Positions 1 to 8,832 of a DNA stretch of 51,599 nt are shown in pieces. The position numbers were made by a program, and so were the translations under genes. Position 1 is the first letter of the stretch, and each line of letters starts with the position of its first letter. The notes under the pieces were generated by a model. The model worked only from the letters and a program-made list of their open reading frames with translations, was not told the origin of the DNA and did not search any database. This DNA is from Candidatus Doudnabacteria bacterium (GTDB lineage: Bacteria; Patescibacteriota; Doudnabacteria; UBA920), in the NCBI GenBank assembly GCA_023245995.1, contig JAHFJH010000005.1, positions 1 through 51,599 of the forward strand. The letters are read 5' to 3'.

Positions 1-250
1 TAGTAGTTCTGTAAATATCTTCAGCTGTTTCTGCGTCTACCAGTATGCCTGTTGCAGCTTGTACGCCAAGACGTATGTTTTGAAGCTGTTCATGATGCAT
101 GTCTTTTATTAAGCCTATTTTTTCAGCTGGTTCAAGTTCGCCTTGTCGATGAATTCTGCTATTTATATCTGCTTGTTTAGCAGATTTGGTAAGGTCTGCT
201 GGTCCGGGTTGCCCACCTGTAATAATTTCGAATGGTTTTTCTGGTTTCAT
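1..250 (-). CDS. hypothetical protein, 3' part cut by window edge (MKPEKPFEIITGGQPGPADLTKSAKQADINSRIHRQGELEPAEKIGLIKDMHHEQLQNIRLGVQAATGILVDAETAEDIYRTT...)
   Basis: open minus frame from ATG at 250 to window edge, protein-like composition; not in ORF track because it is incomplete. Confidence 0.6.
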   Translation of the reverse strand, partial: MKPEKPFEIITGGQPGPADLTKSAKQADINSRIHRQGELEPAEKIGLIKDMHHEQLQNIRLGVQAATGILVDAETAEDIYRTT

Positions 251-260
251 AAAATTTTGG

Positions 261-1901
261 TTATTTGCGCCTAATGTGTTTTTCGTAGTAGTCCATGGTG
301 GCGTCTACTTTTTTGTGAGGGTTAAATATGTTTAGCGGGTCAAAAATTTTTTTAGTTTGGCGGAACAGTTCCATTATGTCTGGACCAAACATTTTTTCTA
401 AATATGGCCCCCTCACCACTCCGTCGTTGTGTTCTGCGGTAAATGAGCCATGGTACTCCACAATAAGCGCGTACACTTCTGCAGATAGCCTTTCTACCAT
501 GTCTCGTTCGTGTTGTTTGGAGAGGTCCACAAAAGGAATAATATGGAAATTTGCGTCGCCTGCATGGCCTGCAATAGTATACTCAAAACTCGGATAGCGA
601 GCAAAAATGGCGTTTAAGCGGGGCATGAAGCTTGGTAGCTGGTCGGTATGGACAATTATGTCTTCTACAAATGGCGAAGAAATTTTTCCGTGCGCATGTT
701 GGCGAAGCAGGTTAAAACTTTCTCGCCTTACTGTCCAATATTTTTCCGTTTCTTGTTCAGTTTTAGTTATGTGTGTTTCCGCGGAAAAGTTTTTTCGTAT
801 GTCTTCTTCTGCCTCACGTGCTTTTTTTGTCACTTCTGTTTTGTCTTGGCCGGCAAACTCTGCAAGCAAGACAAGTTTTGGCAAGCCACCTCGTAGGCTC
901 ATAAGTGCTTCGGGTAGGAACTGCCACATAAGTTTAAATATGCCCGCACCCATTTTTTTGGCAATGTCTGGCAGGAACCTGAGCGCGAGTTTTAAAGTGT
1001 GATCGTCGTATAGTTCAAAGCTTTGTGGTCGGTGGTTTTTCACTCGCCCAACTATATTGCCCAAGTCTTTGAGGTCTGTAAGAAAAATAACTAGCAGTTC
1101 GCTGTTTGGCTCCACAGGTGCTAAGCGGAATGAAATGTTGGTAATAATTCCCAGAGTTCCCTGTGAACCAACAAAAAGTTTGGTTAAGTCAAAATGTTTG
1201 CCGTCCCAGACTTTCCATAAAAAATAACCAGCAGAGTTTTTGGAGGTAGTTGGTTCGGCTTTTTTTATGGCTTCAAAGTTCGAAGAAATTAAGTGCCAAA
1301 TTTTTTTGTAAGTTTGTCCTTCGAATGTTGGCTCGTTAATTTTTTTTGTAAGTTCTGCTTCGGTTAGTGGCTTTACTGTGTAAAGATTGCCGTCCGAAAG
1401 AATTACGTCTAGGCTTTCTACCCAGTCCACAGTTTGGCCGTAAGCGAGCGACTTTTCTCCCCCTGCGTTATTAGCCACCATACCGCCAACGCCGCAAATC
1501 GACTTGGAGGCAGGGTAACTGGGCATTTCCAAGTTTTGGGCGTGAGTTACTTTTTCTAAGTCTCTATAGTACGCTCCAGGCTCTACTTGTATGGTGTGGC
1601 CTTCTATTTTTCCAATTTGGTTTAAGTGTTTGGTGAAGTCTATAATTATAGACTCGGAAATACTGCCACCTGTCATGTCTGTTCCACCCACGCGCGCAGT
1701 TAAAGACACGTCTTTACCCGCTTGTTTTTCAGTTGTGGTAAAATTTACTAACGCTTTAATGTCTTCCGTGTTTGTTGGTTGCACCACTAGTTCTGGTGTT
1801 GCTTCAAAAATACTTGCGTCGCGACTAAAGTGTTGCCTTGTGACTTCGTCTGAAAGTATTTCACCCTTAAAAGTTTGTTTTAGTTTCTCTACGTCTAACA
1901 T
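261..1901 (-). CDS. FAD/FMN-containing dehydrogenase (GlcD / D-lactate dehydrogenase-like, FAD_binding_4 + FAD-oxidase_C)
   Basis: long ORF; GGTDMTGGSIS, GGMVANNAGGEKSLAYGQTVDWV, GSQGTLGIIT, GHAGDANFH motifs. Confidence 0.9.
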   Translation of the reverse strand: MLDVEKLKQTFKGEILSDEVTRQHFSRDASIFEATPELVVQPTNTEDIKALVNFTTTEKQAGKDVSLTARVGGTDMTGGSISESIIIDFTKHLNQIGKIEGHTIQVEPGAYYRDLEKVTHAQNLEMPSYPASKSICGVGGMVANNAGGEKSLAYGQTVDWVESLDVILSDGNLYTVKPLTEAELTKKINEPTFEGQTYKKIWHLISSNFEAIKKAEPTTSKNSAGYFLWKVWDGKHFDLTKLFVGSQGTLGIITNISFRLAPVEPNSELLVIFLTDLKDLGNIVGRVKNHRPQSFELYDDHTLKLALRFLPDIAKKMGAGIFKLMWQFLPEALMSLRGGLPKLVLLAEFAGQDKTEVTKKAREAEEDIRKNFSAETHITKTEQETEKYWTVRRESFNLLRQHAHGKISSPFVEDIIVHTDQLPSFMPRLNAIFARYPSFEYTIAGHAGDANFHIIPFVDLSKQHERDMVERLSAEVYALIVEYHGSFTAEHNDGVVRGPYLEKMFGPDIMELFRQTKKIFDPLNIFNPHKKVDATMDYYEKHIRRK

Positions 1902-1931
1902 GTATATAGTATAGCAAGTTTTTTAAGTTGA

Positions 1932-1959
1932 TTGACAAAATACAGCTTTAGTTTATAAT
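1932..1959 (+). promoter_or_regulatory. sigma70-type promoter TTGACA-16-TATAAT
   Basis: consensus -35 (1932-1937) and -10 (1954-1959) hexamers. Confidence 0.65.
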
Positions 1960-1965
1960 CTTTAC

Positions 1966-2095
1966 ATGCAGCAATTAGTAGTTTCCATGTTTTGGCACTA
2001 TAACCTTCTCCACGTTCGTACGGTGGTTGAGTTTGGTGCTGCATAAATGTTCCAAATTATACTCAAAGCCACCCTTACAAGCGGTGGTTTTTATT
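1966..2095 (+). ncRNA. candidate structured small RNA or leader
   Basis: starts ~7 nt after the TATAAT; closing helix ATGCAGCA (1966-1973)/TGCTGCAT (2037-2044); internal hairpin around 2009-2025; CCACC/GGTGG hairpin followed by TTTTTATTTT. Confidence 0.35.
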
Positions 2096-2214
2096 TTATG
2101 AACGACATACTTTTACAAGCTATGCATTATTATCTTTGGCTCCTTACTGACCAGTTTGGTGGCTCTTTTGATGTTGGCTTGTGAGTTTAATTTATATTCA
2201 CTAGGTAACATAAA

Positions 2215-2244
2215 AACAGCTTCCAAACGGGAAGCTGTTTTATT
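2215..2244 (+). terminator. hairpin AAACAGCTTCC-AAAC-GGGAAGCTGTTTT (attenuator or terminator)
   Basis: perfect inverted repeat with flanking A/T tracts, upstream of the 2291 start. Confidence 0.6.
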
Positions 2245-2290
2245 TCGGCCTTTTGGGCCGGTGGCAAACCAATTTTCAGGAGGATTAGGC

Positions 2291-3421
2291 ATGTTTTCAG
2301 TAAGTCCGAAGGTCGATGTTAGTTTGCGCGCCTTACAAGCGCTACACTCGTCTGGGCATTTTGTTGCTCGGTCGTCGCACATTGGTAACCACTACCTTTC
2401 CAACTTGCTTCTGTGGACAGTTGGGCTACCCGCCTTGTTGTTCGACAGGAATTTGTTTCAAAGGGATGTAAATTACCATCCAGGCCACCATATCATTGGG
2501 GGCAAAATAACACCGCTTAATGCTACCAAAGGGCTTGTGCCATTTGGTCGGGATGTGTGTCAGGTTCATTTGGCACCGCTTCGTTCTTTGTTCGCTGGTC
2601 TTTGCCCAACCGAAGCAGAATACTTCTCGGCTCATGCGGACGTGGTGCAGAAGGTCTTTGCGCTTATGGCAAAGCATATGCCTCATGTTTTTGATCGCTA
2701 CTTGTGTGCCTGTGGTGAAGTCTACAAACTGCTCATGAGTGGTAATAATTACGTTGCGGACTGTCCTGCCTGTGGCCGTACTTTACTGCCCTACGACTCC
2801 GTTGCGGAATCGGCCTTTAATTTGGTATTGGGCATAGCAAACGCAGAAAATGGTGGTGGAGGTGCGCAAACGGGTGTGTTGTGGAGCCTGCCGCTTCATT
2901 TGGTGCTTGAGTCTATACTTAACGTACTAGACTCGGGCAAGAATGTTGTTTACCAGCTTTCAGGACCGGACATGATACGCTACACTCGCAACGGTGCTTG
3001 GCTTTCAGAAGTGCGCTGGGTATGGGCCGTCTTGCAAAAACAGGCTCCTGCATACGGCCTTGATTTGCCAGAAGAAATTCATGTGCATGTGGTGCCAACC
3101 GCAGAAATGCGGTTTGGTTACATACAAGGACATGAGGCAGGCCGTTTGGTTGTGGAGGGTTTACTTGGGCTTGAAGCGTACAAGAAGGATCGGACATCGC
3201 CTGCGCGGGCAGATTACTTGGAGCAGGTGCGGACGAACTTAGCAGGCTGGAATGTGTTTTACGACATTCAAGACCCAACGTCCTGGCCTTGCAGTCATCA
3301 CGACTTGGCCCACAACAGACTTACCTTGGTAATACCCGAGGTGGTAATGAACATGAATATGGAAGCTGTGCGAAGGTTGTTCTCTGACTCGCAGAGCAGG
3401 TTGTTTAAATCGCGACATTGA
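2291..3421 (+). CDS. hypothetical protein with CxC..CxxC zinc-ribbon-like segment
   Basis: ORF 2156-3421; start reassigned to ATG 2291 because of CAGGAGGATTAGGC SD; LCACGEVYKLL..DCPACGRTLLPYDS. Confidence 0.7.
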   Translation: MFSVSPKVDVSLRALQALHSSGHFVARSSHIGNHYLSNLLLWTVGLPALLFDRNLFQRDVNYHPGHHIIGGKITPLNATKGLVPFGRDVCQVHLAPLRSLFAGLCPTEAEYFSAHADVVQKVFALMAKHMPHVFDRYLCACGEVYKLLMSGNNYVADCPACGRTLLPYDSVAESAFNLVLGIANAENGGGGAQTGVLWSLPLHLVLESILNVLDSGKNVVYQLSGPDMIRYTRNGAWLSEVRWVWAVLQKQAPAYGLDLPEEIHVHVVPTAEMRFGYIQGHEAGRLVVEGLLGLEAYKKDRTSPARADYLEQVRTNLAGWNVFYDIQDPTSWPCSHHDLAHNRLTLVIPEVVMNMNMEAVRRLFSDSQSRLFKSRH

Positions 3422-3504
3422 CTTGTTGGTGCGCGCGGTTTGTGGGGGTAGTAGTTACTGCCCCCAAATTTCTCACATATGTAGTATTATTATTTAATAA
3501 AGTT

Positions 3505-4491
3505 ATGGAGATTATTATTTCTGAAAAATTAAAGACAGGAGATGAGGTGCGTGTAATTGCTCCGTCTTGCGCTAAGGGTACTTTAAGCTCTTCTGTGATA
3601 GAAGCAGGCGAAGCTGAACTGCGTAGGCTTGGGCTTGTTGTAAGTTGGGGCGAGAATTCTCATATTATAGACAGTTTTGAGTGTGCGCCAATTGCTACGC
3701 GTGTTGCAGATTTGCACGCTGCGTTTTTAGATAAGAATGTAAAAGCAATTTTAGCTGTGCGAGGGGGTTTTTATGCCAATCAGCTTTTAGACTACATAGA
3801 CTGGAATATAATAAAAAACAACCCTAAGGTCTTTTGCGGTTTTTCGGACATTACGGTTTTGCAAAATGCTATGTTAGCTCGGACAGGTCTGGTTAGTTAT
3901 TCGGGTCCAAATTTAAGTTACATAGGTAAGTCCGGAACGCTTGGTTATACTTTAGATTATTTTAAGAAATGTTTGTTTAGCGACGAACCATTTAAGGTGC
4001 AGCCGTCAGACGTCTTTCAAAGTTTTGACTCGCAGGAAGGAATGCAAATAAATAAAAATAGTGGGTGGTATGCCTTGCAGGACGGGGAAGCACTAGGAAC
4101 AATTGTCGGGGGTAACTTATGCACGTTGAACTTACTTCAGGGGACAAAGTATATGCCTTCGTTGCAGAACTCAATTTTGTTTTTAGAAGACGATGTGGAG
4201 TCTAAGTATAGGGATTTTGACAGAAATTTTCAGTCTTTAATTCACTTACCAGAATTTACGGGCGTGAAGGGCATACTTTTTGGACGGTTCCAAGACGGCA
4301 GTAAAATTACTAAAGAAATGTTACAAAGTATGGTGGCTATTCGTCCGGAGTTGCGGCATGTGCCCATACTTGCAAATGTAGACTTTGGTCATACAGAACC
4401 AAAATTAACTTTCCCAATAGGCGGCACTGCACGTTTAGTTGTAAATATTCTAAAACCACAGTTGTCCGGCGTTGAAATACTTACACATTAG
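3505..4491 (+). CDS. LD-carboxypeptidase / MccF-like peptidase S66
   Basis: ORF; GDEVRVIAPSCA, AVRGGFYANQLLDYIDW, KVFCGFSDITVLQNA, YSGPN, LFLEDDVESKYRDFDRN; start set at the internal ATG by homology. Confidence 0.88.
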   Translation: MEIIISEKLKTGDEVRVIAPSCAKGTLSSSVIEAGEAELRRLGLVVSWGENSHIIDSFECAPIATRVADLHAAFLDKNVKAILAVRGGFYANQLLDYIDWNIIKNNPKVFCGFSDITVLQNAMLARTGLVSYSGPNLSYIGKSGTLGYTLDYFKKCLFSDEPFKVQPSDVFQSFDSQEGMQINKNSGWYALQDGEALGTIVGGNLCTLNLLQGTKYMPSLQNSILFLEDDVESKYRDFDRNFQSLIHLPEFTGVKGILFGRFQDGSKITKEMLQSMVAIRPELRHVPILANVDFGHTEPKLTFPIGGTARLVVNILKPQLSGVEILTH

Positions 4492-4507
4492 CGTAAGCAT
4501 TCAACAT

Positions 4508-4538
4508 AAAAAATTACCCAAACTTTGGGTAATTTTTT
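4508..4538 (+). terminator. Rho-independent terminator
   Basis: AAAAAATTACCCAAACTTTGGGTAATTTTTT. Confidence 0.85.
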
Positions 4539-4543
4539 ATAGT

Positions 4544-4843
4544 TTAGTGCGTAGTTGGTGGTTGGAAGTGGCTGGCGAAAGCAGGGGCTATATGGCTATC
4601 TACTTTGTCTGAACTTATGCCGAAGTCGTTATGGTCGTCTTTTAGTTTGTACATCCAGCGGTGCATAGCGTCGCCGTCTATAGTGTTATCGCCATGCCGA
4701 GCCATGCCTCTGGCCTCACCTGTAAGATAGGTAAATTGCTGGTTGTTGATGTGGCCTTCGCGTTTGAGCTCATCTAAGCTTTTTTCAATGTCTGCTAGAG
4801 GCACATGCTTACTGCCGTGCTCTGTAAATAAACTAAAGTCCAT
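4544..4843 (-). CDS. hypothetical protein (99 aa)
   Basis: intact ORF, protein-like composition. Confidence 0.6.
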   Translation of the reverse strand: MDFSLFTEHGSKHVPLADIEKSLDELKREGHINNQQFTYLTGEARGMARHGDNTIDGDAMHRWMYKLKDDHNDFGISSDKVDSHIAPAFASHFQPPTTH

Positions 4844-4978
4844 ATGATTTTATTTAGTAGTTAGTATCTACCCTAAAATTACTACCCACTAGTCTGTTTG
4901 TCAATCCACATTTTAAAACAGTACCCAAGCAATGTAGGTTTGCTATACTATATAAACTGTCATTAAGTGCGCGTAAGT

Positions 4979-5473
4979 ATGCAAAAGAAGAAGATTAATA
5001 AACAAATTATCATTCAGCCAAAACCGTCTAAGTACCGTTTAGTAGCTAAGCGAAGTAGCGCGGGGTTAGGACTTTACACTATAGACCCAATAAAAAAAGA
5101 TGAACAAATAATAGAGTATGGTGGGTACAAACTTACTAACGAAGAAGCGGAGAAGCGGGGTGGCAAATATTTATTTGAAATAATAGAAAGTAACTTTACT
5201 ATAGACGGCACGCCTAGGTGGAACTTGGCGCGGTACGCCAACCACAGTTGCAAGCCAAATGCGGAAGCAGTTTGGTACGGCAAACATGTCTGGATTTGCC
5301 CCAAACGAAACATAAAACCTGGAGAAGAAATTACCTACAACTATGGCCGTGTCTATTTTAAAGACATAATTGGCGGGGAGAAATACTGCAAGTGCCCAAT
5401 ACACCACCCGTCAAAAGGGCACTTGGGTAAGTTGACGGAAAAGGAACTCCGTCGTTATAGCCGGAATTCATAA
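4979..5473 (+). CDS. SET-domain protein (lysine methyltransferase-like)
   Basis: SSAGLGLYTIDPIKKDEQIIEYGG, NLARYANHSCKPNAEAVW, PGEEITYNYGRVYF, post-SET-like CKCPIHH. Confidence 0.88.
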   Translation: MQKKKINKQIIIQPKPSKYRLVAKRSSAGLGLYTIDPIKKDEQIIEYGGYKLTNEEAEKRGGKYLFEIIESNFTIDGTPRWNLARYANHSCKPNAEAVWYGKHVWICPKRNIKPGEEITYNYGRVYFKDIIGGEKYCKCPIHHPSKGHLGKLTEKELRRYSRNS

Positions 5474-5545
5474 TTTTTAATGTCTAAAAAATAAGAGTAT
5501 AATTACCTTAACATTAGATATTAGTTATTAGAAATTTTTAAAACT

Positions 5546-5932
5546 ATGCTTAAAGGATTTAAGGATTTTATTTTACGGGGGAACGTTATAGACCTCGCAG
5601 TTGGTGTGGTAATAGGTGCGGCATTTGGTGCGGTGGTGGAGTCGTTGGTAAAAGATGTTTTAACTCCGCTTATTGGTGCTATTGCTCGCGTGCCAAATTT
5701 TGCTAATTTATCTTTCACTTTAAACGGTAGTAGATTCATGTACGGAGCGTTTATAAACGCCCTGCTTGGGTTTTTGTTGGTAGCTGCCTCTATATACTTT
5801 TTTGTTGTGGTACCAGTTTCTAAACTTGTCCCTAAAAAACAAGAACCAGTAACTACTAAAGACTGCGGAGAATGTTGCAGTTCCATTCCGCTACAAGCTA
5901 AGCGTTGCAAACATTGTGGGCAACCTGTATAG
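5546..5932 (+). CDS. mscL: large-conductance mechanosensitive channel with C-terminal zinc ribbon
   Basis: [45 protein letters not shown]-term [21 protein letters not shown]. Confidence 0.93.
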   Translation: MLKGFKDFILRGNVIDLAVGVVIGAAFGAVVESLVKDVLTPLIGAIARVPNFANLSFTLNGSRFMYGAFINALLGFLLVAASIYFFVVVPVSKLVPKKQEPVTTKDCGECCSSIPLQAKRCKHCGQPV

Positions 5933-5978
5933 ACAATACGTAATATGTAATCTAAAACATATTGCTCTTTTCCTATAT

Positions 5979-6290
5979 ATGATGAATTTTAGAGAAAGAG
6001 TTATAGAGATTGTGAAAAGCATACCCAAAGGAAAAGTTGCAAGTTACGGGCAAGTGGCGGCCGTTTGTGGTAGCCCAAGGGCAGCAAGAGTCGTGGGCGG
6101 GATTTTGCGTGGCTCTAGTTTAGACTCTTTGCCTTGGTGGCGGGTTATAAATAACAAAGGAGAAATATCTATAAAAGGTAGTTTTGAAGCCACGAAATTT
6201 TTGCAGAAGCAATTGCTTGAGGCAGAGGGAGTGGCTGTATCGGTAAATATGCTTGTAGACATGCGGAAATATAGATTTAATTTCAAATAA
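5979..6290 (+). CDS. MGMT-family alkyltransferase-like protein (ATL)
   Basis: IPKGKVASYGQVAAVCGSPRAARVVGGIL, PWWRVIN (Trp at the active Cys position). Confidence 0.88.
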   Translation: MMNFRERVIEIVKSIPKGKVASYGQVAAVCGSPRAARVVGGILRGSSLDSLPWWRVINNKGEISIKGSFEATKFLQKQLLEAEGVAVSVNMLVDMRKYRFNFK

Positions 6291-6313
6291 ACTGCGGCAT
6301 AATTTGTAGTACT

Positions 6314-6345
6314 AAAAAATACGTAATAATAATTACGTATTTTTT
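6314..6345. terminator. bidirectional terminator
   Basis: AAAAAATACGTAATAATAATTACGTATTTTTT between convergent genes. Confidence 0.85.
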
Positions 6346-6363
6346 ATAACAGTGAAATGTAAT

Positions 6364-7002
6364 TTAGTTTACCAAGTTAAGTAGGTGAGTGGTATTGTTC
6401 CAGGTAATTAAATTCCAGCCAGAACTTTCACTGTATTCTAAATGGATTATGCCAGTATTATTTACTTTGCAGTGATAAAAGAATTGCCAAAAAACAGACG
6501 GAGTAAGTTGGTCTTGCAGTAGCAGTCTTAGTACAATTAAAACCGTAATTTGTATATGAGATATGCAGACTATATTTTCATTGTTCTGGTGCAACAATAC
6601 GTGCTGCTCTACTTGTTTTGCTCTGCACAATAAGTCGTTAAAAGATTCGTCGTCTGTATACTTCCAGTCAGGACTAGTTTGATTTTCCTTTATAATTTTT
6701 TTAATTTCATGAGCTTTTGGGTGATTATATTCTAAACCCTCTAGCTCTGTAGGTCGTTTAAGCTCTTTGAGGAATTCTATATGTTCAAGTGGAAGTTTTA
6801 ACACTTCTGAAATAATTTCAGCTGTGTGCTTGGCTCTTAGGTGGGGGCTCGTATAGAGTTTGTCTATTTTTATTTGTTTAAAGTATTGTGCAACAGCTCT
6901 TGCCTGCTTAACCCCTATTTCGGACAATGACACGTTCTCGCCTTGATGAAATTGTCTTGAATTACCCTCGGACTCTCCATGGCGTATAAAATATAGGTTC
7001 AT
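6364..7002 (-). CDS. histidine phosphatase family protein (phosphoglycerate mutase-like)
   Basis: MNLYFIRHGESEGN, LSEIGVKQARAVAQYF, LYTSPHLRAKHTAEII. Confidence 0.9.
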   Translation of the reverse strand: MNLYFIRHGESEGNSRQFHQGENVSLSEIGVKQARAVAQYFKQIKIDKLYTSPHLRAKHTAEIISEVLKLPLEHIEFLKELKRPTELEGLEYNHPKAHEIKKIIKENQTSPDWKYTDDESFNDLLCRAKQVEQHVLLHQNNENIVCISHIQITVLIVLRLLLQDQLTPSVFWQFFYHCKVNNTGIIHLEYSESSGWNLITWNNTTHLLNLVN

Positions 7003-7104
7003 ATACTACTAAAACTAATATATTACAATATGATTGTACCATTTAAGGGTTAGGTTGTAATTTATTGTATAAACACGTTCATAGTCTATGATTCTTTTGT
7101 TTAC

Positions 7105-7133
7105 TGGACAACTTGGGTTATCTATGCTATAAT
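7105..7133 (+). promoter_or_regulatory. promoter TGGACA-17-TATAAT
   Basis: near-consensus hexamers at 7105-7110 and 7128-7133. Confidence 0.5.
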
Positions 7134-7165
7134 AACTGTAAGTTACATTCTTCATGCATTGGTAG

Positions 7166-7186
7166 CCCAAGTGTTTGGGTTTTTTA
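7166..7186 (+). terminator. short hairpin CCCAAGTGTTTGGG + TTTTTT (attenuator-like)
   Basis: inverted repeat plus U tract ~35 nt after the TATAAT. Confidence 0.6.
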
Positions 7187-7308
7187 TTTAACAACCAATG
7201 TTTACTCAACTATAAAATAGTTTGGGTACAAGCAGAAGATATCTCTATTTTTATTTAAAAAAGTAGAGCACGCGGTAGAAATAATTATAATCCATTTTTA
7301 AATTTGGG

Positions 7309-7340
7309 TTGTTGGCACCTTGCCGAACAAATATTTTTTC
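7309..7340 (+). terminator. attenuator-like hairpin TTGTTGGC-ACCTT-GCC-G-AACAA + ATATTTTTT
   Basis: imperfect stem plus T tract in the leader of the DEAD-box helicase gene. Confidence 0.4.
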
Positions 7341-7436
7341 TTGCCGTCATATTTAAACCAACAAGACACATATACATACAGGTATATGGTTGTGGTTGCA
7401 CACTGCACAGAATGAGGCTAGAAAGAATATAAGTAT

Positions 7437-8747
7437 ATGAATACAGTTACGACAGCTCCAGAGCAAGACTCTGAGGCGCCTAGCAGTTTTGAAGGTCTTG
7501 GTATAGACCCGAAATTTTTAGGCATGCTTAAAAGAGCTGGCTATAGCGAGCCAACACCAATCCAAAAACAATCCTTGCCGGTTACACTGCAAGGTGCAGA
7601 TGTTTTGGGTATTGCCCAAACAGGAACAGGAAAAACCTTAGCCTTCGGTGTACCAATGATACAACGCCTAGTGACCGGTGGTGGGATAGGGCTTGTGGTG
7701 TTGCCAACTCGCGAACTTGCAGTGCAAGTAGAAAGTTCACTACACCGCATTGGTAAAGAAATTGGCCTTAAAACAGCTTTACTTATTGGCGGAGAAGCTA
7801 TGGGTAAACAATTACGCGCGTTAAAGTTTTCACCGCACATTTTAATTGCTACTCCGGGTAGGCTTATAGACCATTTAGAACAAAAAACTGCGCGTCTTAA
7901 CACAGTCAAAGTTTTGGTTTTAGACGAAGCCGACAGAATGTTAGACATGGGTTTTGCTCCACAGTTAAAACGTATATTGCAGGAAGTGCCGGAGGAGCGG
8001 CAGACTATGTTGTTTTCTGCAACTATGCCCGACGCAATTGTAAATATTGCAAAACAATACATGAAGTTGCCGGTGCGCGTGGAAGTTGCAAAGCCTGGAA
8101 CTGCAGCAAGTACCATAGCCCAAGAAGTTGTGTTCGTTCACAGAGCCGACAAGCCTTTAGTGCTAAAAGAGTTGCTTGCAGAAGAGCAGGGGACAGTGTT
8201 GGTATTTACTCGCACAAAGTTTGGAGCAAAAAAAGTTGCAAAACTTGTACGTGACTGGGGTTACACTTCCAACGAGCTTCATTCCAACCGCACACTTGCA
8301 CAGCGCTTAGCTGCTTTGAACGGTTTTAAAAAAGGAATATATAGAGTACTTGTGGCTACAGACATTGCTGCACGCGGTATAGACGCAGCAGGTATTGCGC
8401 TTGTGGTAAATTTTGACTTGCCTATGCAACCGGAAGACTATGTGCACCGGATTGGCCGTACCGGTCGCGCTGGTAAAGCTGGTAAGGCTATTTCCATAGC
8501 GGCTATAGAAGAACGCCGCGACGTCCGCGAAATAGAGCGACTAATAGGTAAAATGTTACCAGTTAAAAAAGTTTCTAGTGTGGCAACTCCGGCAACGCCT
8601 GTGTATGACTCACCAAGAGCTGCGTCTCCTTTTGCTTCTGCGCGGAGCAGACCAGCTTCACGTTTTTCTGGTAGACAAAAAAGTTTCCGACGTCCTAGCC
8701 GTCCCTCTGTCCCTTCCGGTAGTCGCCGTAGCGGCCGCATGAGATAA
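7437..8747 (+). CDS. rhlE: DEAD-box ATP-dependent RNA helicase (RhlE-like)
   Basis: Q motif, AQTGTGKT, PTRELA, TPGRLIDHLE, DEADRMLDMGF, SATMP, HRIGRTGRAG; basic C-terminal tail. Confidence 0.93.
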   Translation: MNTVTTAPEQDSEAPSSFEGLGIDPKFLGMLKRAGYSEPTPIQKQSLPVTLQGADVLGIAQTGTGKTLAFGVPMIQRLVTGGGIGLVVLPTRELAVQVESSLHRIGKEIGLKTALLIGGEAMGKQLRALKFSPHILIATPGRLIDHLEQKTARLNTVKVLVLDEADRMLDMGFAPQLKRILQEVPEERQTMLFSATMPDAIVNIAKQYMKLPVRVEVAKPGTAASTIAQEVVFVHRADKPLVLKELLAEEQGTVLVFTRTKFGAKKVAKLVRDWGYTSNELHSNRTLAQRLAALNGFKKGIYRVLVATDIAARGIDAAGIALVVNFDLPMQPEDYVHRIGRTGRAGKAGKAISIAAIEERRDVREIERLIGKMLPVKKVSSVATPATPVYDSPRAASPFASARSRPASRFSGRQKSFRRPSRPSVPSGSRRSGRMR

Positions 8748-8771
8748 AAATTTACAGTATATATAAAAAAT

Positions 8772-8806
8772 GAGCGGGCAAGTGACGGCACTTTCCCGCT
8801 CTTTAT
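8772..8806 (+). terminator. Rho-independent terminator
   Basis: GAGCGGG...CCCGCTC + TTTATTTT. Confidence 0.75.
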
Positions 8807-8832
8807 TTTACACGCGTGATGGTTTCGCTTCA

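Noticed and set aside
2113-2382. Minus-strand 89-aa ORF
   Set aside because: Crosses the promoter, hairpins and SD of the 2291 gene; no protein-like features.
7015-7209. Minus-strand 64-aa ORF
   Set aside because: Overlaps a good promoter and terminator on the plus strand and has low-complexity composition.
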